Assembly: GCA_947623455.1 (NCBI GenBank)
Contig: OX392528.1
Coordinates: 50,548,322 to 50,612,321, forward strand
Direction: 5' to 3'
DNA length: 64,000 nucleotides
Source: Mimachlamys varia
Taxonomy: Eukaryota > Mollusca > Bivalvia > Pectinida > Pectinidae
The notes beneath the pieces are model-generated. The model did no database searches. It was not told where the DNA came from and was given only the letters and a program-made list of their open reading frames with translations. Of this stretch, positions 47,266-59,559 are shown piece after piece. The position numbers and the translations under genes were made by a program. Every line of letters begins with the position of its first letter. Within the stretch, counting starts at the first letter, position 1.

Positions 47266-47434
47266 ACACTTCGCCAAACCATGCTCTTCGTCTTCTTTGA
47301 TGGTGTCGTATTTCTGTTTGTTGATTAAATGCATCTGTTCCGATCTTTCAAAAGTCTCTTTCAGCTTCTTTCTTGTCTAGTCTTGTGACTCTGTTTTCGG
47401 CAGCCGATATTTGTTTACCGCGGCTATCTGACAT
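47266..47434 (-). pseudogene. Possible gene start or retrocopy, frameshifted
   Basis: From ATG at 47434 the minus strand reads MSDSRGKQISAAENRVTRLD, then stops at 47348. One base shift gives a continuing charged frame (LKETFERSEQMHL, then KYDTIKEDEE) to about 47266. Upstream is CCGGAAG (an ETS-type site) and a TATAAAAATAG. The charged helical look suggests a real protein start broken by an indel or pseudogenisation. No family is recognised. Confidence 0.3.
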
Positions 47435-47661
47435 TTGCGCTTCCGGTTCTATTTTTATACGAGTAATCATGTGATTTGTTTTCGAATCATGTGACCACTA
47501 TCCTGCTCCCGGTTCCGTGCCGATTCGCAAGAAAACATATGAAATGTTTTTTTAACATAGAAAACAATAATAAAAATATAACTATGGTACTGATGTGTTA
47601 AGGTTAAAAAAAAATATAGAATGTCATGTCGTACCATGTTGAGATTCCTATAATTAGTCCA

Positions 47662-48105
47662 ATGGCGGCGGCGAAATTGAGCAGACGAGCACAAAATTTA
47701 GCGATAAAGGCCGTTTTAAGGTACTTTCCGGTTAATTGACACAACTGAGGCCTTGATTTTCCTTCTTAGATAAACATTTGCTTTCATAAAATGTATTTCA
47801 TTTAGAAATTGGTCCAAACACGAGCTAATTATTATTATTATGTAAGATTATGTTTTAATTCTTTTTTGTTATTATCATAATCATATTAAGTCCAACGTGG
47901 ATGGTTTGTTTAGGATTTGTTGCTTCAATTGTATGCAGAATACAAAAGGTGTATGCTGTTTGATACCAAGTTTTATGGTATGATTAATGGAAAGGGATAT
48001 GATTCAAAAGAAATACATCATGTTGGTTTTTCACCAGATCCAGTATCTCAAATGGACACCTTCTATTTGACACATATAACAGAATTAATATTCTACGAAA
48101 AATAA
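47662..48105 (+). CDS. Possible divergent small gene, unknown
   Basis: ATG at 47662 starts MAAAKLSRRAQNLAIKAVLR in a GC-rich patch and runs into a donor (AAG|GTACTT) at 47720. A protein-like frame at 47914-48105 follows a clear acceptor (TTTGTTTAG) and reads DLLLQLYAEYKRCMLFDTKF, ending YEK. The phases do not match with the obvious donor; an earlier, weaker donor at 47712 would match. A short candidate exon at 47806-47841 also has an acceptor and a GTAAGA donor. Exon structure is unresolved and no family is recognised. Confidence 0.3.
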
Positions 48106-48106
48106 T

Positions 48107-48145
48107 GTAACACACACACATACTGCACCTTTTAAAGGAGGGGTG
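48107..48145 (-). repeat. Dispersed repeat A, terminal fragment
   Basis: TAACACACACACATACTGCA and ACCTTTTAAA, the complement of the family end. Confidence 0.6.
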
Positions 48146-48213
48146 CCAATTAGGGCCTCAATAGATATGAGAGACTAACAGATCAAAGATGAAAGTGGTA
48201 TGTTACCATTTTG

Positions 48214-48219
48214 CCCCCC

Positions 48220-48250
<31 letters not shown>

Positions 48251-48262
48251 CACACACACACA
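48214..48262. repeat. Poly-C run with (CA)n
   Basis: About 29 uninterrupted C bases followed by seven CA units. Such a run is prone to length error in sequencing and can form quadruplex or i-motif structures. Confidence 0.95.
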
Positions 48263-48269
48263 AACAAGG

Positions 48270-48880
48270 GTCAGCAGGTGCAGTACTTACTCCCCACTTG
48301 CTTGCAAACATTGTTTCATGTTTGTGATAAAAATTAGACATGTCAATAAAACTAAAACAATGCACGATATCATCCCTCTTTTGGCCACATCTCAAGGCCC
48401 CTTAAAACCCGGCAGGTTCAGTAACTTGCCAAATACAAATTATGATATTTATGTAGGGGTGATCATTGTTGTCAATCTATTTTGAGTTTGTTAATGAATG
48501 TTTTTCGGTAATTTTCTAGAGTATTTGATATCAAAATAGGCCAGTAGGCAATTATGTGATCTTGACTTACTTTATGAGTTTTTTTTACTTATTTTTGTTC
48601 AACTTCAATCTTCAAGTCTGCTACTGAGTTAACAGAAACTACACGAACTAAAAGTTTTTCAGTGTGTGAGAACTTCAACAACAATTTTTTTCATTTTACA
48701 CTCCCCCCACTTTGACCCCCAAATTTTCTATGAGCACACACAAAATCAGATGTTTTGAACATAATACAATATGCAGTTTACCTCAAAGTATCTTCCTGCA
48801 AATATTAGCCTTATCACTGATAGGCCGCAGAAAGGCCCAAATTGGCACCCTCCTTTGGTTATGAACTTAGTTAACTTAAC
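48270..48880. other. No gene seen
   Basis: Spacer with short C-runs and no supported frame. Confidence 0.35.
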
Positions 48881-48884
48881 TTAA

Positions 48885-49150
48885 GCATATGTGTGTGTTA
48901 CGTTATCTTTAAAGGACGCTAAAAAGAAGTCACTTCCCACTCTTAGTTTACTATTTGTTAAGCGAGACATTCTAACTATAAAAAAGCAGTATTGAATGTC
49001 ATTAACGTGTTTCACTGAAGAGTCCTAGGATGACGGAACAGCTGTATTATTTTTAATTCATTTTTTGACATCCTGTATCTATTACTAAATTTCTCTGATT
49101 TTTTAAAAGGTGCAGCATATGTGTGTGTTACGTCATCTTTCAACGACGTT
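48885..49150 (+). repeat. Dispersed repeat A, two plus-strand pieces
   Basis: A short end fragment (AGCATATGTGTGTGTTACGT) at about 48886-48910, then a longer piece at 49005-49150 with GAAGAGTCCTAGGATGACGG, AACAGCTGTATTA and GCAGCATATGTGTGTGTTAC. Confidence 0.7.
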
Positions 49151-49500
49151 ATATGATATTAAAAACACAGACGAACATATTTTGAACAATACAACATATT
49201 TTATTATTACAAATAAATACATATATAAAAACAAATAACACACAATACAATGTGATTGCATTTAAGTATGGGAACTGTCTCGTAGTATATGTTATTTATA
49301 TTTAAAAAGCAAATAAGATTATGATATAACCGAAAATAGCAGTCTCTTAACATCAGTGTAGTTCATAAAAATATTCAGTTTTTTAAAACTCTTTTAAATA
49401 AAAAAAAATTACAAATCTTGATATTTTAAGAGACTGAAACTTCCGATAAAGATGATGATGTAGTGTGTTTATTTGAAAATTGTAAAAGATGGCAGGTTTT

Positions 49501-49506
49501 TTTATT
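49501..49506 (-). terminator. Possible polyadenylation signal of secreted gene B
   Basis: AATAAA on the minus strand about 215 bases past the stop codon of the spliced model. Confidence 0.45.
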
Positions 49507-49720
49507 GGTTTTATAAGACTACTTGCAGCACAATAAACCATTATTTACTCGATTGATCGAATCTGCAAGTTTTACGTCATGATAGGATTTAACAGGACAC
49601 ATGTTAACGTCACTCCACTGTTAGTTCAAGATGAAAGGCACAGATGATTGTCTTAGGAATGTCCTGAAACAAACCGGGATGGATTGGTCCTAGGGCTTCA
49701 GCCTATGTCAAGGTTATCAC

Positions 49721-51690
49721 CTACAGTAAACCTGAAACAGAAAGGCATTTGTAATTGGCGTGTTCACCTCAGAGAGCTTTAAATTTTAAGGAAAAACGAC
49801 TTGCATGTCCATCCTTTACTTCAGAGCGAACTATCCATTATGTTTTTACTTGGCCAAATTTTTGTTCATATATAATATATGTGGTTTATATAATAATATA
49901 CATTGTATGCTGTTGATATAATAACAGATGTTGTTTTTATAAAAAAAAAATGCTGTTTTAGATATAATTTATTGTGATTATGTTAAAATATCTGTTGTCT
50001 ATTTAATAATATATGTTGTTTATTTAATAAAATCGTTTTTATAATAATATATGAAATGCAAGCTGATAATACGGAGTGGGTACGTTTATACAAACTCCTT
50101 TAATTATGCTCAGGCATTTCCTTCGCATAAAGGATAAAAACTGAAACGATAGCTTAATTCTAAAATTAATTAATAATAAGAACAATACGGGCATTTTTTA
50201 CTCTATATACATTTTATAAAAATGGACAAATATTTGATAGCTTGATTGGTTATACTATTTTGCATTTTGGTTTAACTCATTTACACTTGATATTGCATAT
50301 TGAACTAGTCCAACGTTTGAAATGAACTGGTTCAAATGTGTCTTCCTGGGGCAAAATGAGTTAATAATTGTTGCCATATTATATAGTTAGTGACGTCGGA
50401 ACCTACCTAATAACTTTAGTGTCCTGTACTGTGACCCTATATCACTTGACAAAAGACCTCGAGAGGATATACCAAGTGCCGATAGACCATGTGACGATAG
50501 ACCAAGTGACGACGACAGGCCATGTGATGATAGACCAAGTGACGACGACAAACCATGTGACGACAGGCCATGTGATGATAGTCCAAGTGACGACGACAGG
50601 CCATGTGATGACAGCCCATGCGACGACAAACCATGTGACGACAGACTGCTTGGAACTACACCACGTGACAGAACGGCACGTGTTGGCGTTCTCGATATAA
50701 TAATGGGATTGTTGGCCCGGATAGTGTAGACTCGAACATCGGAGGAGTCCGGAAGATCTCGTCTATCCGGCCTGTCCGGTCTGTCGGGCTTGTCCGGAGT
50801 ATCGATTAGGCTGGACACTACAATTACAGAAAATATGACAAAAACATGAATGACCGGTAGTTAATTTCTATTGAACAAAAAGATTTGACAAATTCTAAAT
50901 CCATTATTCTTTTTTCAAATTTAATTTACCATTTAAGAAAGCACAATCAATTGCTCATCGTTTAGAAGAAAAAAATTGTGATCGAAAGCAAAGAACAGAG
51001 GTTATATATGTTAATAAATTAACTCGATTGAGGGACAATTCTGTGAAGATAATCAAAAACCAGCATGACTCCAAGACTGGCAGTTGTGTTTAAAGTAACA
51101 TTTTCTTCGTTGCCCCTTTTAGCTATTTTTACCATATCTTCATTTTCGAGTAGGCTGATACAAAAAAGAAATAAAAAAAGAATATGTTTTTTTTTTTTAA
51201 TTTTAATTTTTTTTTTTGTCAAATATCATTTTTAAGTGTCTATGTTTAGTAAAGAAGTTAATTAATATTCAATTTACAGTCACAAAAAAATGGATATAAA
51301 AATCGAAGTACATGTAAATGTAATCGAGAAAAGAATATAATGCTTAGAACATTTAATTTACATATAAAGTGTTTTATAAGATGTTTCGTAAATTTGTTCA
51401 GCAGTGACCAACATTTATCTGCATGGAATGCAAAAAGTATGTCAAAAACATAAAACATGTACGTATACCATAATAACCAGGTTTTATTACAATGTCCAAC
51501 ACATATTTATAAAGAAAAAATGTTTCTGGCAAAATAAATGCAGATTCCTTGTACTGACACCCTATGGTTGTTACTTACTCAACAACTTCTGTAGATCGAA
51601 ACCTGAGGCTCTGCTGCGATGTAATTGGCCAAGAGCTGATGACGTCAGCACTAGGCCGACGATACACAACAATAAACTCTGGACTGACAT
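49721..51690 (-). CDS. Secreted gene B: acidic DRP / SSHGL-repeat protein, novel
   Basis: Spliced model: 51690-51579, 50817-50407 and 49731-49721, total 177 residues. The start MSVQSLLLCIVGLVLTSSA is a clear signal peptide. Next come a basic patch (HRSR), an Asp/Pro/Arg run of PDKPDRPDRP type at 44-61, a mixed segment (RVYTIRANNPIIISRTP), then seven SSHGL units with three SSLGL variants at about 97-150, and an YRTLKLLG end. Donors are GTAAGT and GTAGGT; acceptors are TGTAATTGTAG and CCTTTCTGTTTCAG; all phases fit. Without the last splice the frame instead runs to 50387 and ends GRFRRH (180 residues). No named family is recognised. Secreted, repetitive and charged, it resembles shell matrix or silk-like proteins. 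Confidence 0.75.
50437..50640. repeat. Coding minisatellite in secreted gene B
   Basis: Tandem words such as CCATGTGATGATAGACCAAG and GTGACGACGACAGGCCATG encode the SSHGL/SSLGL units on the minus strand. Units vary in order, so the number of repeats may vary between alleles. Confidence 0.85.
50818..51578 (-). other. Intron 2 of secreted gene B
   Basis: 761 bp. A minus-strand frame (51019-51222) with an acceptor-like TTGTATCAG lies inside, but joining it to exon 2 through the strong donor gives an immediate stop, so it is left in the intron. Confidence 0.6.
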
Positions 51691-52604
51691 GGCGCCTAGG
51701 TAACGTCTGTTCTGCAAGAAAATGACATAAAGAATACATCAAATGATTGGTATTGACCACTTGGGCCGTAGCGGTGACCGATGTATATACGGTACGTATT
51801 ATACATTGTGTGACTAAAACTCATTAATCTGTTTATAGTGCGTGCACTAAACCTATATATAGACAATGTTTATTGTCAAATGCATAGAAGGTCTTCTGGA
51901 GCGGTCACCATTTTATTATAATGTTTACGGTCTATTTTTTTTATTAATGTGTTTCTGTATTTTCTCATACCTCCTTATATAGTGACCTTGATGTTTATTA
52001 CCATGTATATGGTACGTATCACCGCAGGAGTCATAACTTTTGTTTCTTTCTGCATCTATAAAAAGTTTTTATCTATGTATTTACTTATTGTTTCTTATAC
52101 AAATGTACTTTTTTTGTACTTCGTTACAATTGTATTACATTGCATAGCATATGGGTCATTAATATACAATTTTCTAAATGAAACACAACGATTTAACATG
52201 TAATTTCAAAAATAAAAATGTTTCTTCTAATAAAGGTTTCGTCTTCAATTAATTTCAATTCAATTATCAGTTCATTTTAAACAATTTTAAGATTTGTTTG
52301 TTCACTAGTCCAAGTGGAATAGTTCGCCTTGACAATGACTTCAAAATCTAGATACGGTAAAAATATTCACTTTAGTTGGGTTTTAATTTTTTTTTTCAAT
52401 TTTAGTTGATAATCATCTTCCATGAATTCAAAAACTTCATTATCAATTGCATTTAAAATCAAATTTCAGATTATTCTATAGCTTAAACACTTTTGTTTTA
52501 GGAATCATATTAACCTGTAGCTCTACAAATTATTTTCCTCCTCGTAACATTAATTACCTCTGTGAACCTAATCAATGCCACTAGTAGATTTCAGGCATTT
52601 AAGA

Positions 52605-52685
52605 ATTGTACCTCATTTTGACTACGTCTACGGTAGTATTAGAGCAATTCATACTAAGGGACTCGCTGTCAAAATGAGGTACAAT
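52605..52685. repeat. Inverted repeat with 18-22-bp arms
   Basis: ATTGTACCTCATTTTGAC at 52605-52622 and its exact complement at 52668-52685, with a loop of about 45 bases. Small foldback element. Confidence 0.85.
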
Positions 52686-54229
52686 ACTTATATTAACATA
52701 ATTAAGAATGTTGAAATGACATAAGCTTATAGAAACTTTCAAAGCGGGCTGCTGCGATGGTAACTACGATAGCTAAGATGATATAGTCCCAGTTAATCTA
52801 CATCGATATATTTACCCTGTAAACGAGACTATTTTCTCTTTATTTCATCACTTGTGCATTTTAACCGAAAAATATTACTAGCTCTTCGAATTCAAAGGCC
52901 GTTATGTACACGCATTGACACACTGATGTGGTAGTGACGCGGTCGAATGTCGCAATAGGAATCGGAATTCGCTTGCTTTACCGTCAACAAATTTGAATGT
53001 GCATCAATGAAAAAAGAAGTTTGGAAAGATTTATTATTTATTGTACTATTAGACGCAATGGATTCAATTATATTCCATGTTTCAAAGTGTTGAAGGAACC
53101 AAACAATGGCTGTCATCGTATAGTTATCGCGCTGAAGCGTGAACGATGCCGTATTTGAAACATAAATATCAATCCGCTGAGCCTTTATTGTACAGCTCTG
53201 CTGCAATTGTTACGATGCAAATATTTGAATTTCACACAATAAGCAGATGCAGCAAATTGGACAATGAAACAAGTGTTATCTACATTGTACGAATTAAGAA
53301 AGGTTTCGTGTTATTTTATTCATTTTTTTCTTCGCTAAATAGAAACTTTTCATTTTTGTGCTCAAAATCTGATTTATCCGTAATTGTTTTAAAATGTTAA
53401 TATGAAATTGACATGATGAGTATCGTATAAGTGCACGGACAACTTGTTTTATTCTTTTTCACTGCGATATGGTCATTTATATTTGTGTAGTTTCCATCCT
53501 TATCTTAACAAGCCCTGACTACATATACGTCATCGTACACACAACAAACAATGCCTCGTTTTGAATTATGGCGCCAATCACGCTGCAGTGCTATACCAAT
53601 CTGAAGACAACCAATCCTTGCTTCTTTCAGAATCTAGATACATGGAACGTTTTGGAATCCATAATGTCTTTTCATATTAAGAATGACATACTTGCAAACT
53701 TCAAACTCTATCGAGGAACATTCAAACTATTTCGACAAAAACATAAACAGTAGCGGATTATCCCTGAAATAATTGACCAAGTTACTATCAAATTAATGTG
53801 TCAATGCGCGTACCTGCGACCTTTATAAATTGATATAAAAATTTGAAGGGATTGTGACATTTCTCAATTCTAAATTGCATAGAAATGAAAATAATAAAAC
53901 TATTGTTCACAATGCATCTTCTACATTTAATCATGTGTATAATTATTATCTTTGCATCGTTACAATCCGTATCGACGTTTTTTATCTTCGAAAGCATTGC
54001 GTAAACATATTTGGAATGTAACAATCCATATCAACCTTCATTTTGACTTGACGGCGTTTATTGTAGTTCACCGCATTTGACAAATAACATTTTATAAAGT
54101 ACTTATCCGCACTATTGGATATAAGCGTAACAACAAAATGCTATACACTGTAAAGATGAAATTCAATCCTTATATGGACGACAAAGGTGAAAAATCAAGA
54201 AAACATATATTCGACTTGATAACGATAAT

Positions 54230-54260
54230 ATAACACATACATATGCTGCACCTTTTAAAC
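54230..54260 (-). repeat. Dispersed repeat A, terminal fragment
   Basis: TAACACATACATATGCTGCA and CCTTTTAAA, matching the family end in reverse. Confidence 0.6.
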
Positions 54261-54995
54261 TATGATATTTTGATTATTGATCAACTGATCACTTTCTTGA
54301 TGCACACTAATAGCCTTATGTGTTAGTTGAAGTATTCAATTTCCTAGAATGTTAAACGTCTATGAACACAAACATGTGGTACTGCTATTGCTATCATTTC
54401 ATCCTTTCAGTCGTTCTTTATATGTAAATCATATTTTCTGCAAAATCCTTCTAACCAACTATCCATATAAAAGGGAAGTTTGCATCCTGAAATATCTTGA
54501 ACGGAATTTGAACAATTACGTAACTTTACAATACTGCTGAATGGTAATAAGATGCCGTACTTATTTCAATTTATCGATCAGTGAACGATAACTTTTAAAG
54601 TCCCAGCAAAACTAGTAATTCTGGTTACTGATATTATATACCATTGTACATTACCACATACAATTCAACGCCTTTCACTACTTATCTTGAAAACTTTCGC
54701 TGTCACTATATCATGATTGTAAAGGGTTAGTAATCGTGTCAAAATATTATGTTTGTTGACATTTCATAACTTCCATTATTATACACCTAATATTTCGATT
54801 AAAGAAAATTCATGCATTAAACATAAACATTTCTTTAAACAAATCAAAAAATAAATCCGAGTCGATATGCTCTAAACACAGAACATGTTGTTTGTGATAT
54901 GTAACATATATGTAACACATCTGTAACACAGGCCAACAAAATAGTCACGAAAGTTAACCAAATTGATAAAAAAAACTGTCTATTATTCCACTTAC

Positions 54996-55052
54996 CTGGG
55001 ATGTTGGTCTAATCGATACTGACCGAGGTATGGACTGCTGGCATTATATATA
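54996..55052 (-). promoter_or_regulatory. TATA box and non-coding exon 1 of secreted gene B
   Basis: TATATATAA at 55044-55052 on the minus strand; transcription expected near 55018. The sequence then runs to CATCCCAG at 54996, followed by a perfect GTAAGT donor. The layout matches those of secreted genes A and C. Confidence 0.65.
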
Positions 55053-55059
55053 CAGCCCT

Positions 55060-56000
55060 ATCCGGTCACACGCGGTTTTAATGTTCTTGTTTATGGGACG
55101 CCTTCGCACCCAATGGAGAAAGAAAACACCTAGTAGGCGGCCGACAAGGGTTTACCTTATAGCATGTTAATATACAATTATGTAAACCTTTGCCCATCTC
55201 TTGGCGCCACCACCACCAATAGCTCAAGTCATAAAACATCGGTTAAGCTGTTTCCGCTGTCACATACAATGTCTATAACAGGTATATTTCTTCTAAAAGC
55301 GGCGTTTTTGTTTGGTAAAAGCTTCATATATTTGCATTTAGCAAAATGGATATATTCAAATGACAATCATAAAGATGATAATCAGAATATGTCAATCAAA
55401 TAACAATAATATTTACACAACGTCCGTGTACGAAAACAGTGCCAGGAATGTAGAGGCACCTACAGTGCAAGGAAACCCATTAAACGAAAACGATTAAGAT
55501 AAAAAAAAGCAATATTATAAATGTCACTATTTTGGCGTATATTTCGCCATTGTCGCAAGCAGAGCATTTCGGACTTAATTTCGCAAAACCGTGCTAAGTT
55601 ACAATGTTTCGCACACCAGCGTAATTGTTTTATTCGTTTATGAGATTTATGTTATTCATCTATTCGTTTAATTATGGATATCAATGACATGTATATTCGA
55701 TAGGTGACTGATTTTGTGCTGTCTTTTGAAACCGCTAAAATAAAAAATTATGGAGATATGGAAAAATATTGTTAAATGATTTACATGTAGTAGGTATTTT
55801 CATATCCCATCATAGTAGTTTTATGTAAATTGACACTAACCAAATAAAAATTATGGAAGAACCTATTAAACACCTTTGTAATTGGATGCATAAACAAAAC
55901 AAAGTAAACCTTTCACTGCGTCATACAACCAATCAACATTCAACATGTTCAATGACATGATTGCTTAATCTGCTAAAGTATTTGTTTAAACAAACGTGAT
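55060..56000. other. No gene seen
   Basis: Upstream flank of gene B. A 79-residue plus-strand frame (55164-55403) is unsupported. Confidence 0.35.
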
Positions 56001-56004
56001 AGCA

Positions 56005-56375
56005 AATCAGAAAATACAAAAGCATCAATATAACCATAATCCTAGCTCAAAATCGATAAAACAAAGGACAAATTGTAAACAAAGAAAACATTTATACAAA
56101 AGCCCTTGATAATTACCAGGTGGTCAAGTAGAGTTAATGTTTTCTGCTTCATTGACGGCACTCCTCATGTATACTAAGGCCAGATCCAAGTTAATGCACG
56201 ACCTCAAAGTGAGAATAGAGGCATCATGTTTATTCACAACAACAGGCATACTATTAGGATTATTAAAAAAACGACCACCTGCATATCATACAAGGATAAA
56301 ATACAGAATATATTTTTCAATGAGACCAAGATGGCGACCATACAACTAGCCCACAGTCTTCATCAATAGAAATAG
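56005..56375 (-). repeat. RT repeat family C, copy 6
   Basis: Minus-strand tail (AACCATAATCCTAGCTCAAA region) plus decayed coding end (GRHLGLIEKY-type words). Older looking than copies 4 and 7. Confidence 0.7.
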
Positions 56376-56379
56376 AAAA

Positions 56380-57685
56380 TTAAATTTGAAATAGATAATA
56401 AAATCAAATTATTCAAATACTCAATATCAATTATCAATGTTACAGTTACTCTCAATAGCTACATATATAACCCATGACTAAGCCTTTCAAATACATCTAT
56501 CTAAAATTATTGAAATACGAAATATAAAAACAAGCTCTTGAAAATAGAGTCCCGAATGTCGATGTGTCATTTCCTTGACATTCAACTAATGGTCTTTAAG
56601 AATGACAAAAGGCATGTAATTCGACATGAATTATGCGTTTGTGGTATATATTCTGATTTTCTAGACGCAGATTCAAATTCTAGATTAAGATCGGATTTGT
56701 TCAGATTAGTTTTTTCAAGAGTTTAAATAGCTGGTGGGTTTGGGGATCGCCTTCGGTTGATTGCGATGTGAATGAGTGTCCTTTTAACATATCTCACTAA
56801 CCTCGCAGAACATCTGATTCGGTCACATTATACCGACTACGGGGGAACCAGTCGTTCCACTCCCATAATGCTGAGCGTAACGCAGGGGGAAGTAACTACC
56901 ATTTTGGGACTATGGTATATATGTCGTTCAGTGGAAAGAATTCAAAGCCTTCTTTAAATGGAAAAACGCTCAACTAAAGGCCAAAGTTTAGGTGGTGTCA
57001 AGGGAGAGGAAGTGATAGTGTTTAGAAAAGATCCCAAATTTAGTCGCCTCTTACGAATAATGTAATGAGGGCAGCTGGTACAATTTTTTGCGCCCCACCT
57101 GCAGGGCTTTGCTTGGGATAGAAATGAAAGACTTACATCATCGATCATCGATATTTTCTTTTTCAATAATCTTTGACCGATTTCTTAACTACTAGTGTAC
57201 AGTTAAAACAAGGGGAGCTGTATGAGTTAATAGAAACACTTCTGTTATTCCGTACGTAAAGGATGACTTTGTTGACGCATGATGACGCTAATCTGTAATA
57301 ATATATTTCCATCCTGTTTACCTCCCTTTACATCGATCGCTTGACCTTGTACAACCTTTTGTGCTGATGAGTTGTTAGAATGCTATAAATCAGTCACCTG
57401 TGGATATATACATCCTACTAACCTGTACCGTTATTGTTGACAATGGCTGTTCTACTCACCTAGTGAGACAATAAACCTTTGATGTTTATAATCTTAGTTG
57501 TCACTGTATGTAATGTACACGACACTACTTGATACTTGACTATAACTGCATTTCTGCAGTGCTCACAATTTCTGGCATTTCTTTAATATAAATTGATGAT
57601 ATGATAAAAATTAATTGCATGTGGCGCATTTTAGCCTGATTGCTTTGTTAGTGTCATTTTGTTAAATAATATACGTATGTATGTT
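56380..57685. other. No gene seen
   Basis: About 1.3 kb with short frames; none supported. Confidence 0.4.
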
Positions 57686-57689
57686 GATA

Positions 57690-58250
57690 CTTGAATGGAT
57701 ATTGAAATATGAGAACTAACAATTAAGAGCACAAAATCTGAGCAAAAAAAAATTCAGTAATATCCCTGCTCTCCATCCTATGGTGTTTACATGTGACAGA
57801 GATTTTCGTGATAGATGTCAACTGCTGACGAACAAACTTACGGCACAGGGATTCGAGTGATGCAGATTGATGAAGACTATGGGCAATTTTTATGGTCGTC
57901 ATCTTGATCTCATCGAGAAATATTCTGTATCTTTGTGTGATATGAAGATGGACGTTTTTGAGTTTGCTTGTTAGTGTGTTCACTTGTTGTGATGACAATG
58001 AAGACTCGGTTCTCATTTTGAGGATTGATGCTTACTTGGATGTGACCAGGATTTACATGGCGGGTATCGTGGATGAAGCAGAAGACGTTTAGTCTTCCGG
58101 AACACCTGGTCTTATTCTCTTGTGCTTTTACGAGAGTCTCCATGTTAATCTTTTCTTTGTTCCTATTTTGCCACTAGTTTAATCGATTTTGAGTTCAGAT
58201 TATGGTTTTGTTGACGCTTTGGTATTCTCCGATTTTTTTATAGTGTTTGG
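57690..58250 (+). pseudogene. RT repeat family C, copy 7
   Basis: Plus-strand words DFRDRCQLLTNKL, then FYGRHLDLIEKYSVSLCDMK, then the tail TCGGTTCTCATTTTGAGGAT to TGACGCTTTGGTATTCTC and a T-run. Several stops. This copy gives the clearest view of the C-terminal end of the family. Confidence 0.8.
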
Positions 58251-58319
58251 GGAGACTCATAACATTATCTGGATGATTGCATGAGGGGAGTTCAGTATCA
58301 CAAGAGGTTAACTTCATTT

Positions 58320-58395
58320 TTTTCGGCATACTGCATCTATTACTAAATTTAAGAGGTGTAGCACATGTGTGTGTTACGTCATTTTTAATGATAGG
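58320..58395 (+). repeat. Dispersed repeat A copy
   Basis: TTCGGCATACTGCATCTATT to GTGTGTGTTACGTCATTTTT. Confidence 0.75.
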
Positions 58396-58549
58396 GGGTG
58401 GCAGACTCTGCTGGTTGATTTTTTAATCCCCAATGTTTGCTGGAGCCTCCATAGCCACAGTTAATCTCCCTTGAGTAGTGGCATGGTACATTATATACAC
58501 ATTTTCGTAGTACACGATTAGAAAGTATACAGAACTAGTTTAATGTTAC

Positions 58550-58660
58550 TGACCCTGAAACAGCTGTATGGTGCAGTTTAATTCATTTTTTTCGGCATAC
58601 TGTATCTATTACTAAATTTAAAAGGTGCAGCACATGTGTGTGTTACGTCACCTTTTTTAG
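58550..58660 (+). repeat. Dispersed repeat A copy
   Basis: AAACAGCTGTATGGTGCAGT, CGGCATACTGTATCTATTAC and GCACATGTGTGTGTTACGTC. Confidence 0.8.
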
Positions 58661-59555
58661 AATCCAAACAGATTAATAAAACACAAATACATATGTTAAT
58701 TGGTGTGTTAGCATTGCGAGCGAAGTGGATTGTATGCATATTCAGAATTTACTTGAAGCTTTAGAATCGAATCGCCTTAAACAGACAGTAATCAGTTCGA
58801 TTTGTGATTGAAATATTTAACTAATAGTCTCCAGGACCACAATTAACCTATGCATATCAAAAGCCCCTCCCACCGGGGGTTATTTCTGCACAACGAAAAT
58901 AAAAATAGACTAATGAAAACGGAAGCATTCTATATGTGGATTCAAGCATTATGAAGAAGGAGCATCATTCAAATATGACACGCGTATTGTCACAAAATAT
59001 ACATGTACAATGTAGTAATCGGAGTTCGTTAATGTATTAAATATCCTGAACGTTTCTATATTTAGTTTTGATACCGCTATACATTGGGTGGTCAAGCGTA
59101 CACTAGCTGCGATACACAACGGACACGTATAAGTGTTAAAACTGACAGGCTTTCTGTTGTATAAGCTACACGTGTACAATAACGTGTCCCGTTTGTCGGC
59201 ATGATCAAAGGCGAACCTACATGTAGGTAATAAAGTAAGTGTACATTTCCAGTCGTTTAGACATGATTCATTACAGAACGGGCAGTAAATAATATATATT
59301 TTTTCTTGATCTACCGACCCTCTACCTATCAACATGTTGACACGGCGACGCAGGATTCCTTCTAAGTCAATATCTTATTCTTAAATGAAATGTCAATTTT
59401 ATAGACAGTATTTACATTAAATCGTCAATTTCATCCTTTGATCAGCAGTTAAAGACAGCTGCAGGCCTAGTATCAAGCTAGATATATTCTCTCTTTAACC
59501 CACTAGTATAGGCGGTATGTCTATTTAAACAGAAACAAACTATCATTATCATTTT
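58661..59555. other. No supported gene
   Basis: A 128-residue minus-strand frame (58949-59335) contains several Cys pairs (YCPFC, TCPLC) but no clear zinc-binding pattern or splice sites. Not called. Confidence 0.35.
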
Positions 59556-59559
59556 GTCA

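Larger units (their letters stand above)
51712..54995 (-). other. Intron 1 of secreted gene B
   Basis: About 3.3 kb between the first, non-coding exon and the signal-peptide exon. It holds an inverted repeat at 52605-52685 and a repeat A fragment at about 54230-54260. Small frames on both strands have no recognised domain. Confidence 0.6.

Noticed and set aside
48183..48485. Poly-Pro and poly-Gly frames
   Set aside because: Artefacts of the poly-C run.
51019..51222. Possible extra exon of secreted gene B
   Set aside because: Joining it through the strong donor of exon 2 gives a stop within a few codons, while direct joining to 50817 fits in phase.
58949..59335. 128-residue Cys-containing minus-strand frame
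   Set aside because: Cys spacing does not form a convincing zinc site and no exon signals were found.
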